A stretch of 64,000 nt of DNA from Pseudomonas sp. ZH-FAD (GCF_002803095.1 NZ_PGLR01000016.1:1-64000); one strand, 5' to 3'. Positions 35,547 to 44,970 are shown, counted from the stretch's first letter. Notes: generated from the sequence alone by a model not told the origin. Program-made: numbers and translations.

Positions 35547-36221
35547 TCACTCGTCTCCGGGAACCCCGTAGCTAGGCGCCTTGGTCGGGTCGAGCGCGCG
35601 TGTGATGTAGTCCTGCATCTGCGGCTGATAGGCACGCCACAGCTGCTCCAGAGCGCCAATCGGATCCTCGTCAGCCCAGTCGACACGCAGGTCGACGATG
35701 GGCCATGCCTGCTCCCCCACCACGATCAGCGCGGCCGAGTGCACCGGCCCAGCCTCACCGCCTGCGGCCATGGCGGCCTGCATCGCACTGAGCAGACGTT
35801 CGGCCAGGCAGCCCTCACTGGTTTCGAAGCCACGCACCAGGGCGTCGACGACTGCCTGATTGGCCAGCAAGTTACCGGCGCCGACACATTGCTCCCCGGA
35901 GACGGCATGGTGGCAACCCAGGGTCTCGCTGCCACTGAAATGCGCGGTACGCCCCTGATGGTCGATCAGCGCCAACTGGCGGAACTGGCGGTATTGATCA
36001 CTGGCCAGGGCCAGGTCACGCGCCTGCTGCGGCGAGCAACCAAGCGCGAGTTGCTCCAGCGCCCGATCCCCCAGAGCCGGCAGGGTGACGTTTTGCGTGG
36101 AGACCGCGCCCACGCCAGAACGCAGCCAGGGGCAGCGGGCGCCCACCGCGATACTCGACGAACTGATGGCGATACCCAGTTGCCCGGTCTTGGCGCAACG
36201 GCCGGTGATGGAGAAGGTCAT
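35547..36221 (-). CDS. DUF1028 family protein (Ntn-hydrolase-like)
   Basis: The 224-aa protein begins MTFSITGRCAKTGQLGIAISSSSIAVG and contains GVGAVSTQNVTLP, characteristic of DUF1028, a family with an Ntn-hydrolase-like fold and no firmly known reaction. A GAGNLLANQAVVDAL segment is also typical. It abuts the ArgE-like gene (adjacent stop and start) and follows two permease genes. These neighbours suggest a step in amide or peptide-like substrate breakdown. Confidence 0.9.
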   Translation of the reverse strand: MTFSITGRCAKTGQLGIAISSSSIAVGARCPWLRSGVGAVSTQNVTLPALGDRALEQLALGCSPQQARDLALASDQYRQFRQLALIDHQGRTAHFSGSETLGCHHAVSGEQCVGAGNLLANQAVVDALVRGFETSEGCLAERLLSAMQAAMAAGGEAGPVHSAALIVVGEQAWPIVDLRVDWADEDPIGALEQLWRAYQPQMQDYITRALDPTKAPSYGVPGDE

Positions 36222-36296
36222 GGTCTGCGTTGATCCTGTTGGTGATTGATTCCGCCGTGGCCTGAGGCGGGCTGTGCAAGCCCCCCCGAGCGACGG

Positions 36297-37115
36297 TCAG
36301 CGTGGCGACTCGACATTGAGCACGCGTCCCAGGCCGAGGAAACGGTTGGCCAGCGTCAGCAGCGTGGCCGTCGTGGCGATGTAGATCACCGACAGCGCAG
36401 CCAGGGTCGGATCGGCGAATTCACGCACGTAGTTGTACATGGCCACCGGCAACGTCTGAGTCGCTTGCGTGGTGACGAACAGCGAGGCAGTGAACTCGTT
36501 GAAGGACAGAATCGCGGCGAACAACCAGCCACCGAACAGACCAGGCAGCATGAGCGGCACGGTGATGGTCCAGACGACCCGCAGGGGCGAGGCACCCAGG
36601 CTCGCTGCCGCCAGTTCGATACGCTGTTCCAGGTTGTGCAGCGACACATAGAGGCTGCGCAGCACGAAGGGCAGCACCAGCACCACGTGGCAGAAGATCA
36701 CCAGGGCATAACCACGGCTCAGGTTGAGCTGCGCCACCAGCATCAGCAGGCCGAGACCGATGGTGAAGTGTGGAATGAACAACGGCGACATCAGCACGCC
36801 TTCGAGCAAGCGCTTGAAGCGGAACTCGTAGCGATTGATGGCGATGGCCAGGGTCGTACCGATCACCACCGCCAGGGTCGAGGCCCAGGCTGTGACGATC
36901 AGCCCGGCATAGAAGCCGTTCTTGAAATCGCTGTAATTCAGCGCCCGCTCGAACCAGCGCAGCGACCAGCCTCTGGGCGGGAAGAACAACACCGAGGTGC
37001 TGCTGAACGAGGAGATGAACACCACCACCGTCGGTAGCAGTACGAACATCAGAATCAGCGCGACCAGCAGTCGGCCTGCGTATCCCAGCCATTTGTCTCG
37101 ATTGGAGCGCGTCAT
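36297..37115 (-). CDS. ABC transporter permease (PotC-like)
   Basis: A 272-aa inner-membrane permease with six membrane segments and the EAA loop ELAAASLGASPLRVVWTITVPLMLPGL that docks the ATPase. It resembles PotC/SpuH of the polyamine/opine importer family. The ATG at 37115 was chosen: it lies two bases after the stop of the previous permease gene and has GGAGAAC upstream. A TTG fifteen bases earlier is the alternative. Confidence 0.9.
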   Translation of the reverse strand: MTRSNRDKWLGYAGRLLVALILMFVLLPTVVVFISSFSSTSVLFFPPRGWSLRWFERALNYSDFKNGFYAGLIVTAWASTLAVVIGTTLAIAINRYEFRFKRLLEGVLMSPLFIPHFTIGLGLLMLVAQLNLSRGYALVIFCHVVLVLPFVLRSLYVSLHNLEQRIELAAASLGASPLRVVWTITVPLMLPGLFGGWLFAAILSFNEFTASLFVTTQATQTLPVAMYNYVREFADPTLAALSVIYIATTATLLTLANRFLGLGRVLNVESPR

Positions 37116-37116
37116 C

Positions 37117-37971
37117 TCAGTGTTCTCCAACGTGCTGCAGCGAGCGGCTCATGCGTTTCAGGGCCGCCAGCAGCAACAGGGTCATGACCAGACCGGCGAC
37201 GCTCAAGGCCGCGGCGAACGGGAAGTTCAGCGAGGAGAAACCCAGTTGGTAGACCAGCGTGGCTACCGTGCTGACCTTGCCCCCACCGATCAGCTGCGGT
37301 GTGGCGAAGGCACTGAAGGTCCAGGCGAAAGCCGTGGTGACGCTGGCGACGATACCCGGTAGGGAAAGCGGCAGGGTGATGGTCAGGAACGTGTTGATCG
37401 GGCCAGCACCCAGACTGGTGGCCGCCTTCTCATACGCGGTGTCGATATGAGACAGGCCGGTGGCGAGCATCAGCACCATGATCGGCATGGTCACATGCAC
37501 CAGCGCCAGCACCACGCCGGTGTTGGTGAACATCAGTTGCAGCGGTTTGTCGATCAGCCCCATCGCCATCAGCAGGCTGTTGAGGAAGCCGCTGTTGCCC
37601 AGAACGATGATCCAGGAATAGGTACGCACCACCTCGCCGAGAAACAGCGGGGTAATGGCGATGATCAGGATGCAGGACTTCAACCATGCGGTCTGGGTAC
37701 GCACCAGCGCATAGGCCAGCGGGTAACTCAGCAACAGACCGAACAGCGCAGTCTTGAAGCTCAGGACGACCGTGTTGATGAAGGCATCGGCATACAGGCT
37801 CTTGAGCATGCCCTGGAAGTTGGCCAGGGTAAAACCACCGACCTCCAGCGAGCCTGGAATGTATGCGCGTACGCTGTACTGCAGCACGGTCAGCATGGCG
37901 ATCGTCAGACCAAGAGCGGTCAGCACCGATGGCAGCACGAACCACCGGACAAACGCAGGATTACGAGTCAT
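37117..37971 (-). CDS. ABC transporter permease (PotB-like)
   Basis: A 284-aa partner permease with six membrane segments and EAA loop EKAATSLGAGPINTFLTITLPLSLPGI, like PotB. It is nearly fused to the PotC-like gene. The start MTRNPAF at 37971 was preferred over a longer form (38013), because the extra residues do not resemble the family. The ATPase of this importer is apparently the gene at 43782. Confidence 0.9.
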   Translation of the reverse strand: MTRNPAFVRWFVLPSVLTALGLTIAMLTVLQYSVRAYIPGSLEVGGFTLANFQGMLKSLYADAFINTVVLSFKTALFGLLLSYPLAYALVRTQTAWLKSCILIIAITPLFLGEVVRTYSWIIVLGNSGFLNSLLMAMGLIDKPLQLMFTNTGVVLALVHVTMPIMVLMLATGLSHIDTAYEKAATSLGAGPINTFLTITLPLSLPGIVASVTTAFAWTFSAFATPQLIGGGKVSTVATLVYQLGFSSLNFPFAAALSVAGLVMTLLLLAALKRMSRSLQHVGEH

Positions 37972-38063
37972 GGGCGTTTCCGTTGAAAGCAGCCACATGC
38001 AGTGGCCGCGCAAAAGGACTCAGAGAAAGAAGGCACGGGCATCGCCCGCGCCTGGACTGGCGA

Positions 38064-39092
38064 TCAATGCGCCATGACGTTCTCAGAGAACCACTTGCGC
38101 CATTCAGCGGTTTTTTCCGCGCGCAGTTTCGGGTCGATGTTCAGCGTCGCATCCCATTGCTCGGCCGTGGTCAGCATGCCCGGCAGCTTGGCGATTTCCG
38201 GGTCGACGGTGGCATTGGTGACCACTGGGCTGCCGCGGTTGATCTCGGCGATCTTCGCCTGCACTTCTGGCGACAGGGCGATGTTCATGAAGGTGTAGGC
38301 GAGATCGGCATGCTTGCTGCCCTTGTTGATCCCCATGGCATCAACACCCAGCACCGCACCTTCCTTGGGCATGGCCAGCTTGATGTCCACGCCTTCCTCG
38401 ATCATGTGGTAGGCGTTCATCGACAGCAGCACCTGAACGGGCGTTTCACCGGTGGCGATGAGCTGCTGGCTGTTGGCGTCATTGGTGTAGAACGACTTGA
38501 TGCTGGGTACCAGCGCCTTGAGCTTGTCCTGGCCTTTTTCCCAAGTGCTGGCATCAGCTCCGGAGAGCTTGGCGGATACCGCGATGATATGGCTGGGATC
38601 GAAGTCAGGCAGCGCCAGGGTGGCCTTCAGCTCGGGCCGCCACAGGTCTGCCCAGGTCTCGAAGGTCTCGCCTTCCGGCACCAGATCCGGACGGTAGCCG
38701 ATGGTATAGACGTAGCCCCAGACACCGATGTGGTTCGGGCTCAGCTGCGCCTGATGAACCAGGTTCTTGGCGTTGGGGATCTTGGCCATGTCCAGGTCTT
38801 CGAACAGCCCGTCGTTGGCGTACAACCAACCGACATGCGAGGTGGTGAAGGTCAGGTCGCTCTCGGCGGTGCCGGCCAGCTTGGCCTTGTTCAAGCGGTC
38901 GATGGTGCCGCCGGTGACGTATTCGACTTCGACGCCGGTCTGCTTGGTGAATTCGCGGCCGATGGCCTGATCGATCAGGTCACGGAAACTGCCGCCCCAA
39001 GTGCTGACAACCAGTTTGTCAGCAGCACTGGCGCTCGCGGTCGCCAGCAAGCTGGCACTCAGCACGGTCAAGGCAAGGGCTTTGCGCATCAT
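38064..39092 (-). CDS. Extracellular solute-binding protein (PotD-like)
   Basis: The 342-aa periplasmic binding protein has a signal peptide (MMRKALALTVLSASLLATASASA) and mature start ADKLVVSTWGGSFRDLIDQAIG. TGVEVEYVTGGTIDRLNKAKLAG and the later GYRPDLVPEGETFETWADLW fit the PotD/spermidine-putrescine group. GGAGC precedes the start. Ligand unknown; it is the first gene of the operon that continues with potB-potC-DUF1028-argE. Confidence 0.92.
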   Translation of the reverse strand: MMRKALALTVLSASLLATASASAADKLVVSTWGGSFRDLIDQAIGREFTKQTGVEVEYVTGGTIDRLNKAKLAGTAESDLTFTTSHVGWLYANDGLFEDLDMAKIPNAKNLVHQAQLSPNHIGVWGYVYTIGYRPDLVPEGETFETWADLWRPELKATLALPDFDPSHIIAVSAKLSGADASTWEKGQDKLKALVPSIKSFYTNDANSQQLIATGETPVQVLLSMNAYHMIEEGVDIKLAMPKEGAVLGVDAMGINKGSKHADLAYTFMNIALSPEVQAKIAEINRGSPVVTNATVDPEIAKLPGMLTTAEQWDATLNIDPKLRAEKTAEWRKWFSENVMAH

Positions 39093-39465
39093 TTTTCTGC
39101 TCCGGTTATGGGTCGTGCGTTCTGGCTTGTAAGGACATCGCGACGCGGTCCGATCTTCGTACGGATCGGTTAGCGCCAGCGCCGCCCCGAAATGGGGCAC
39201 AGGTAGGCATAACGTGGTGAATTCATAATGGCGGGGGGGCCCATTCGGGTAAAACAACCTTTACCCGTGCTCTTGCGTAGGAATTTCCTATGCAGCCACA
39301 AGCTGCGATCTGACAAGCTTCCAGGCCTGTCGCAGACACATCCGCCAATGGCTCGGCAGTGAAATCGGCCTTGCTACCGCCCAGGCCACCGGCACGGACC
39401 TTGCGTTAGTGAGCGCAGACCAAGGCGCTGCCTGGATCTGCCAAACCATTGCTCAGAGAGTTCTT
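39093..39465. other. Intergenic region between divergent binding-protein and LysR genes
   Basis: These 373 bases hold the divergent promoters. Near 39286-39299 is an imperfect AT-containing palindrome (TAGGAATTTCCTA), and about 39230-39270 a GGGTAAAACAACCTTTACCC palindrome. Both are plausible LysR-type operator sites, unproven. No gene is supported. Confidence 0.45.
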
Positions 39466-40440
39466 ATGCTTAGTCGAATCACCCAACGACAACTGGAGTA
39501 CTTCGTCGCGTCAGGCGAGGCCGGCAGTCTGCTCGGGGCATCGGAACGCCTCCATGTATCGTCACCGTCGATCTCGGCGGCAGTCAGTCACATCGAGTCA
39601 GAACTGGGTGTGCAGCTGTTCGTCCGCCATCATGCCCAAGGGGTTTCGCTGACCGCGGTCGGCCGTCAGGTGATGAAAGAGGCCAAGCTGATCCTCGACC
39701 AGGTGAACAACCTGTACACCATCGCCTCGGAGTCGCTGAACAGCATTCGTGGTCCCTTGCGGGTCGGCTGCCTGGAGTCGCTGGCACCGATGATCACGCC
39801 AGATCTGGTATTCGGCTTTGGCCGCGCATTCCCTGGCGTTCGTATCAGCCAGTACGAAGGCAACCATGAAGAGCTGCTGAGCAAACTGCACAATGCCGAT
39901 ATCGATATCGCCCTGACCTATGACCTGGCCGCCAGTGATGACATTGAGTTCCAGGCTCTGGCGCAGTTACCACCCTATGTGATGGTCGGCGAGCATCATC
40001 CGCTGGCAAACCTGCCGGCAGTGACGCTGGACGATCTGGAAACCTACCCGATGGTTCTGCTGGACATCCCGGTAAGCCGCGAATATTTCCTCGGCCTGTT
40101 CATGCCCGCCGGCGTCACGCCAAACATCGTGATGCGCTCGAGCAACCTCGAGGTGGTACGGGCGATGGTCGCCAATGGCGTGGGCTACAGCATTGCCAAC
40201 GTGCGACCGAAGGCCAATCTGTCACAGGATGGCAAGCGCTTGATCCGCGTCCGCCTGGCCGGTGAGCATCGGCCCATGCGCCTGGGCTACGCGGTGACCC
40301 GGAACACGCAACTGTCACGTGTGGTCAGCGCCTTCGCCGAACGCTGCCGGATGTTCATTTCCGATCAGTACATCCCGGGCATGGCGGCACCGAGCTTTTT
40401 CGACCCGCACTCGGTGCGCATGCTCAAGGATGTGAGCTGA
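39466..40440 (+). CDS. LysR family transcriptional regulator
   Basis: The 324-aa protein has an N-terminal winged helix (QRQLEYFVASGEAGSLLGASERLHVSSPSISAAVSHIESELGVQLFVRH) followed by a linker helix and a LysR substrate-binding domain (GPLRVGCLESLAPMITPDLV). The start at MLSRITQRQLEY was chosen over one 57 bases upstream because it gives the normal LysR N terminus. It sits between the two halves of the catabolic island, divergent from the PotD-like operon, and probably controls both. Confidence 0.92.
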   Translation: MLSRITQRQLEYFVASGEAGSLLGASERLHVSSPSISAAVSHIESELGVQLFVRHHAQGVSLTAVGRQVMKEAKLILDQVNNLYTIASESLNSIRGPLRVGCLESLAPMITPDLVFGFGRAFPGVRISQYEGNHEELLSKLHNADIDIALTYDLAASDDIEFQALAQLPPYVMVGEHHPLANLPAVTLDDLETYPMVLLDIPVSREYFLGLFMPAGVTPNIVMRSSNLEVVRAMVANGVGYSIANVRPKANLSQDGKRLIRVRLAGEHRPMRLGYAVTRNTQLSRVVSAFAERCRMFISDQYIPGMAAPSFFDPHSVRMLKDVS

Positions 40441-40460
40441 TCAAGGCCTTGGCAGAGCCG

Positions 40461-40727
40461 AGGGTCTGTTGCCGTTTCGCACACGGCCGCGACGGAGCCA
40501 GTTTTTGCGTGGAGCTAGGCGCGAGACGCGAAGTTTGGTCGTCCAAATGAGTCGTCGAGCAACGACGTACCACGCAAAAACTGGCCCGTCCCTTCGGGTT
40601 GCGCGACAAATTGCGCCATGCGTCGTTGCGGGATTTGGCAAGGGAACGACCATTCCCTGCATCCCGCGCCTAGCCTGGCGCAATTTGGCGCAGCAACGCG
40701 GCTCGCGTCGAAACGGCAACAGACCCT
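40461..40727. mobile_element. MITE-like element with 19-bp inverted repeats, 267 bp
   Basis: Perfect terminal inverted repeats AGGGTCTGTTGCCGTTTCG (40461-40479) and CGAAACGGCAACAGACCCT (40709-40727) bound a non-coding segment. An internal inverted pair GCCAGTTTTTGCGTGG / CCACGCAAAAACTGGC gives a nested cruciform. No transposase is inside and no clear target-site duplication is visible. It lies between convergent lysR and 2-hydroxyacid dehydrogenase genes, and the latter's stop codon overlaps its right end. Confidence 0.75.
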
Positions 40728-41658
40728 AGTAGCCGCGTGCAGGGTCGACCTGATGCAGCACTGCCTCGCCACGCTGAAGACGCAGGATGTTGTCGGCAAT
40801 CTGCCTGGCCGCCGATTCGGGTATCGCCACTGAGGCCAGATGCGGGGTGATCAGCACATTCTTCATCCCCCAGAGCGGATCTTCGGGCGGCAATGGCTCG
40901 CGGTCGAAGACATCCAGGGTCGCCCCGGCGATTCGCCCGCTCTCCAGCGCCTCGGTCAACGCCTGTTGATCGACCACGGCCCCGCGCGAGACATTGATGA
41001 AGCAACTGCCAGGCGGTAGCAACGCGAGCCGGCGAGCATCCAGCAAGCCACGAGTCTCCGAGGTCAGCGGCAGCATCACAACGAGTATTTCACTATCAGC
41101 GATGAAGCTGTCCAGGCAATCCAGACCGCTGTAGCAACGCACGCCTTCGAGCTGCTTGGCCGAACGCGACCAACCACTCACAGTGAACCCCTGGCGCACT
41201 AACTCAGCGGCGGCATAGGCGCCCAGTTCACCTAGACCGAGTACCCCGACCCGCACGCTTTGCGGCAGGCGTGGGTGCAGATAATGCCAGCGCCGCTCAC
41301 GCTGAGCCCGTTCGAAAGCCGGGATGTCGCGGGCATAGCGCAGTACGGCGAACAGCACATAGCTGGCCATCATGCGCCCCATGTTCGGGTCGGACAGACG
41401 AGTAATCGGAATGGCTGGGAGATCGTCTCGACCGACCAGCGAGTCGACACCTGCGCCCAGGTTTATCAGCAGTTGCAGGTTGCGGTAACGGGCGAAGAAG
41501 CCCTGCGGCGGCTTCCAGGCAAGGGCATAGAGCACGCTGTCCGGATCCTCGACATCCTGCTCCTGACAGATGCGTACCCCCGGTAGCAAGGGCGCGAGCA
41601 ACGCCTGCCATTGCTCGAATCTGTCGAACTGACTGTAGAACACCAATGTCGGGGTCAT
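40726..41658 (-). CDS. D-2-hydroxyacid dehydrogenase (GhrA-like)
   Basis: The 310-aa NAD(P)-dependent reductase has the Rossmann motif VGVLGLGELGAYAA, followed by the WSRSAKQLEGV loop, whose Arg suggests NADPH preference. The catalytic Arg is in NVSRGAVVD, the Glu in FDREPLP and the His in ITPHLAS. The GhrA type reduces glyoxylate/hydroxypyruvate. Here it may act opposite the LldD-like enzyme on a 2-keto/2-hydroxy acid. It overlaps the AroQ-like gene by four bases. Confidence 0.88.
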   Translation of the reverse strand: MTPTLVFYSQFDRFEQWQALLAPLLPGVRICQEQDVEDPDSVLYALAWKPPQGFFARYRNLQLLINLGAGVDSLVGRDDLPAIPITRLSDPNMGRMMASYVLFAVLRYARDIPAFERAQRERRWHYLHPRLPQSVRVGVLGLGELGAYAAAELVRQGFTVSGWSRSAKQLEGVRCYSGLDCLDSFIADSEILVVMLPLTSETRGLLDARRLALLPPGSCFINVSRGAVVDQQALTEALESGRIAGATLDVFDREPLPPEDPLWGMKNVLITPHLASVAIPESAARQIADNILRLQRGEAVLHQVDPARGY

Positions 41659-42101
41659 GCCTGTTCCTCCAGCAGTTCAGCCACGCTGGACAGCGCCAGG
41701 CGATAGCCCCGCACGCCCAGACCAGCGATGACACCTGTGGCAGCCTTGGATACATAGGAGTGATGACGAAAGCTCTCGCGCTTCCAGATATTGCTCATGT
41801 GCACCTCGATGATCGGGCCCTCGAAGGCAAGCAGCGCATCGAGAATCGGCACCGAGCTGTAGGTCAGCCCAGCAGCGTTGATGATGACGGCGTCGGCACT
41901 CAGGCGTGCCTCCTGAATCCAGTCCACCAGCACGCCTTCATGGTTGCTCTGGCGAAACTCCAGTTGCAGCCCCAGCTCCTCAGCATGAGCCTGGCAACGT
42001 TGCTCGATGCTGGCGAAGCTCTCGCTGCCATAGGTGCCGCTCTTGTCCAGCCCATAGAGATTGGCGTTCGGACCATTGAGGAAAAATACGCGGTACGACA
42101 T
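41655..42101 (-). CDS. Type II 3-dehydroquinate dehydratase homologue with altered active site
   Basis: The 148-aa protein has the flavodoxin-like type II dehydroquinase fold: FLNGPNANLYGL, catalytic-type Tyr in TYGSESF, QSNHEGVLVDWIQEA and EVHMSNIWKRESFRHHSY. Compared with housekeeping AroQ, the usual REP arginine loop reads LDKSG, the NPGAxTHTS stretch reads NAAGLTYSS, and SNVHAREE reads SNIWKRES. Several substrate-contacting residues therefore differ. With its place in a catabolic operon, this argues for a related but different substrate; that is inference. Confidence 0.85.
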   Translation of the reverse strand: MSYRVFFLNGPNANLYGLDKSGTYGSESFASIEQRCQAHAEELGLQLEFRQSNHEGVLVDWIQEARLSADAVIINAAGLTYSSVPILDALLAFEGPIIEVHMSNIWKRESFRHHSYVSKAATGVIAGLGVRGYRLALSSVAELLEEQA

Positions 42102-42114
42102 GGACACTCCTGGG

Positions 42115-42729
42115 TCAGTCCACCGGCCGGGTGGCAAACATGGCCGGGTGTTGATCGAATTCGGCGAACCATTTGGCAGTGGCCGGGTACTCGCTACGCC
42201 AGTCGAACTCGGCGAAGCGGAAGTCCAGATACCCCAGGGCGCAACCAATGGTGATCAGGCCGATGTCATCCGGCTCGCTGCGCCAATGCGCGGCTTGAGT
42301 TTCGATCTCACCCAGGGCGGCGCTGATCTTGCCCAGCTGAGCCTCGACCCAGGCGCGCCAGTGTTTTTCCGGAGGCCGGGCGGTGGCTTCGTAACGGGCC
42401 AGCAGCGCCGCATCGAGCAGGCCATCACCCAGCGCCTGGCGTACCAGGCTGGTCCAGCGCTCAGGCCCTCTGGCGGGAAACAAGGCACCGTCGACCGAGG
42501 CGTTCAGGTATTCGCAGATCACCCGGCTGTCGTACAGCGACACGCCATCAGGGGTCTGCAAGGCCGGGACCTTGGCCAGCGGATTGAACGTCGCGATGCG
42601 CTCGTCACGCTGAATCGGGTGCGCCGCCGAGTCGAGTTTCTCGATGCGCTCGGCCAGTCCCAACACCTGGGCAACGACCATGACCTTGCGCACGTAAGGG
42701 GAGGTGGAGGCGTAATACAGCTTGTACAT
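42115..42729 (-). CDS. Glutathione S-transferase family protein
   Basis: The 204-aa protein starts with a thioredoxin-like domain (LYYASTSPYVRKVMVVAQ; VPALQTPDGVSLYDSRVICEYLN, the cis-Pro and glutathione gamma-Glu site) followed by an all-helical C-terminal domain. It resembles YibF-type bacterial GSTs. It is 13 bases downstream-coupled to the AroQ-like gene and part of the same operon. The substrate is unknown. Confidence 0.9.
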   Translation of the reverse strand: MYKLYYASTSPYVRKVMVVAQVLGLAERIEKLDSAAHPIQRDERIATFNPLAKVPALQTPDGVSLYDSRVICEYLNASVDGALFPARGPERWTSLVRQALGDGLLDAALLARYEATARPPEKHWRAWVEAQLGKISAALGEIETQAAHWRSEPDDIGLITIGCALGYLDFRFAEFDWRSEYPATAKWFAEFDQHPAMFATRPVD

Positions 42730-42769
42730 AGGGGCTCCTGTCGTATGCCGACGTTGCCGGCCGATCCTG

Positions 42770-43753
42770 TTACAGCGAATCAGGGATCAGCAGCACCTTG
42801 CCGATGTTCTCGTTCGCTTCCAGGACGCGATGAGCCTCGGCCGCCTGCTGCAAGGACAAGCGCGCATGAATCAGCGGACGCACCTTGCCTGCTGCCAGCC
42901 AGGGCAGCAGCTGCTCGGTGATGGCAGTGGCCAGACGCGCTTTCTCGGCACTGCTCTTGGGCCGCAAGGTCGATGAGGTCAGGCTGAGGCTCTTGCGCAT
43001 CAACAACAGCAGATCCAGCTCGATCTTCGCCCCCTGCATGAACGACAGGCTGACGTGGCGCCCGCCAGCCGCCATCGCAGCCAGGTTGCGCGCCACGTAA
43101 TCGCCGCCGACGTTATCCAGCACCACATCGACGCCACGGCCCTCGGTGCACCGCTCGATCACCTCGACGAAATCTTCCTCGTAGCGGTCAATGGCCCGCC
43201 ACACGCCGAGCGTTTTCAGTGCCTCCACCTTCTGCACCCCACCCGCGGTGGCGATTACCTTGGCACCTGCCGCATGGGCACACTGAATGGCAAAGGTGCC
43301 GACACCGCTGGCTGCACCATGGATCAGCACCACTTCGTCAGCTTGCAGGCGGCCGAGCTCGAACAGGTTGTGCCAGACCGTGAAGGCCGCTTCCGGCACG
43401 CCGGCCGCCTCTTCCAGGTCTAGCTCTGCCGGAACAGGCAAACAGTGCGCGGCCGTGGCAATGCAATATTGCGCATAGCCGCCACCGTTGAGCAGGGCCA
43501 TGACCCGGTCACCCGGAGCAAAGCCGCACACGCCCTCGCCTACCGCGACCACTGTGCCTGCAGCTTCGAGCCCGAGAATATCGGGCGCGCCAGGTGGCAA
43601 CGGTGCTCCGCTGCGCTGCATCAGATCCGGGCGATTGACCCCCGCAGCCGCGACCTTGATCAGCAGCTCGCCGACGCCCACTGCAGGTAACTGGCGCAGC
43701 ACGCCATCAAGCACTTCAGGACCACCCGGCTCGCGGGCAATCACGGCGTTCAT
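42770..43753 (-). CDS. NAD(P)H:quinone oxidoreductase (zeta-crystallin/PIG3-like)
   Basis: A 327-aa zinc-independent medium-chain reductase: GVNRPDLMQRSG, the NADPH motif IHGAASGVGTFAIQCAHAAGAKVIAT, and DVVLDNVGGDYVARNL. It reduces quinones or enone-type substrates with NADPH. The start MNAVIAREPGG (43753) fits the family; MDSPVIAE at 43780 is an alternative. It is the middle gene of the operon ridA-potA-qor-gst-aroQ-dehydrogenase. Confidence 0.88.
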   Translation of the reverse strand: MNAVIAREPGGPEVLDGVLRQLPAVGVGELLIKVAAAGVNRPDLMQRSGAPLPPGAPDILGLEAAGTVVAVGEGVCGFAPGDRVMALLNGGGYAQYCIATAAHCLPVPAELDLEEAAGVPEAAFTVWHNLFELGRLQADEVVLIHGAASGVGTFAIQCAHAAGAKVIATAGGVQKVEALKTLGVWRAIDRYEEDFVEVIERCTEGRGVDVVLDNVGGDYVARNLAAMAAGGRHVSLSFMQGAKIELDLLLLMRKSLSLTSSTLRPKSSAEKARLATAITEQLLPWLAAGKVRPLIHARLSLQQAAEAHRVLEANENIGKVLLIPDSL

Positions 43754-43781
43754 CGTTTCAGCAATCACAGGACTGTCCATT

Positions 43782-44939
43782 TCAATGGGTAGGCTGGGTT
43801 TCAGCCGCGAAGGCGCAGACGCCTTCGTTGTCGAACGCCAAACCACTAACCGCACCAACCGGCCAGCGGGTGAGGGATTCCAGGCCTGACTGGCGCACGA
43901 ACAGGCGCGTATTGCCCAGCGACGGGACATCCAGATGGATATCGACGTGATCGCCTTGGAACACATGGTTGACCACCGTGCCACTGAGCAGAGCCTCAGC
44001 GCCTAGCGGCACCAGGCGGATGTTCTCCGGCCGCGCGTAGACGTCCAGACGCGAGCCGACCGGGCCATGGACATGCGTGGCAGGCAGGCGCAGGGTGGCG
44101 TCACCCAGTTCCACACAGGCGCTGTCATCACGACTCAGATAACGGCCAGGCAGAATGTTGGCATCGCCGACGAAGCTGGCCACGAACGGATCCTCAGGGT
44201 TGCGGTAGATCGCGTCTGGCGTGCCGATCTGGCGGATATGACCAGCCGACATGACCACCACTCGGTCGCTCATGCTCAAGGCTTCACCCTGATCATGGGT
44301 CACGAATACCGTGGTCACGCCCAGCTTGCGCTGGATGTCCTTGAGCTCGATCTGCATCGACAGCCTGAGGTTCTTGTCCAGTGCCGAGAAAGGCTCATCG
44401 AGCAACAACACCTTGGGCCGAATGACCAACGCACGAGCCAGCGCAACACGCTGCTGCTGACCACCAGACAGCTCACGCGGCTTGCGCTCGCCATAACCGC
44501 TCAGCTTCACCAGTGCCAAGGCCTGTTCCACACGCTCGGCGATTTCGGCCTTTGCCACACCACGCATGCGCAGGCCGTAGCCGACGTTCTTCGCCACGTT
44601 CATATGCGGAAACAGGGCATAGTTCTGGAAGACGATGCCGATCTCGCGCTGATAAGGCGGCGTCTCGGTAACCAGTTGGCCATCGATGAATATCTCGCCG
44701 TTATCGGCCTCGGCGAAGCCTGCCATGAGGTTCAACAGCGTGGTCTTACCACAGCCGGATGGCCCAAGGAGGGTGATGAATTCACCTTCCTGGATTTTCA
44801 GGGACACTTTCTGCAGGGCAATCGAATTGCCGAAGCGCTTCAACACACCATCGAGCTGAACCGCGACATTGCTACTGGGCGCCGTGGCTGCTTCGGTATC
44901 GGGTGTTGGATAGAGAGTCTTGATCTGTGCAGTCGCCAT
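43782..44939 (-). CDS. ABC transporter ATP-binding protein (PotA-like)
   Basis: The 385-aa ATPase has Walker [11 protein letters not shown]-loop QNYALFPHM, signature LSGGQQQRVALARAL, Walker [13 protein letters not shown], His-loop VTHDQGEA and a C-terminal TOBE region. It is the only PotA-type ATPase near the PotB/C/D-like genes at 36297-39092 and probably energises that importer, although a LysR gene and several enzymes separate them. Confidence 0.92.
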   Translation of the reverse strand: MATAQIKTLYPTPDTEAATAPSSNVAVQLDGVLKRFGNSIALQKVSLKIQEGEFITLLGPSGCGKTTLLNLMAGFAEADNGEIFIDGQLVTETPPYQREIGIVFQNYALFPHMNVAKNVGYGLRMRGVAKAEIAERVEQALALVKLSGYGERKPRELSGGQQQRVALARALVIRPKVLLLDEPFSALDKNLRLSMQIELKDIQRKLGVTTVFVTHDQGEALSMSDRVVVMSAGHIRQIGTPDAIYRNPEDPFVASFVGDANILPGRYLSRDDSACVELGDATLRLPATHVHGPVGSRLDVYARPENIRLVPLGAEALLSGTVVNHVFQGDHVDIHLDVPSLGNTRLFVRQSGLESLTRWPVGAVSGLAFDNEGVCAFAAETQPTH

Positions 44940-44970
44940 GGGCGCTCCGATTTACGAATGGGCTAACGAG

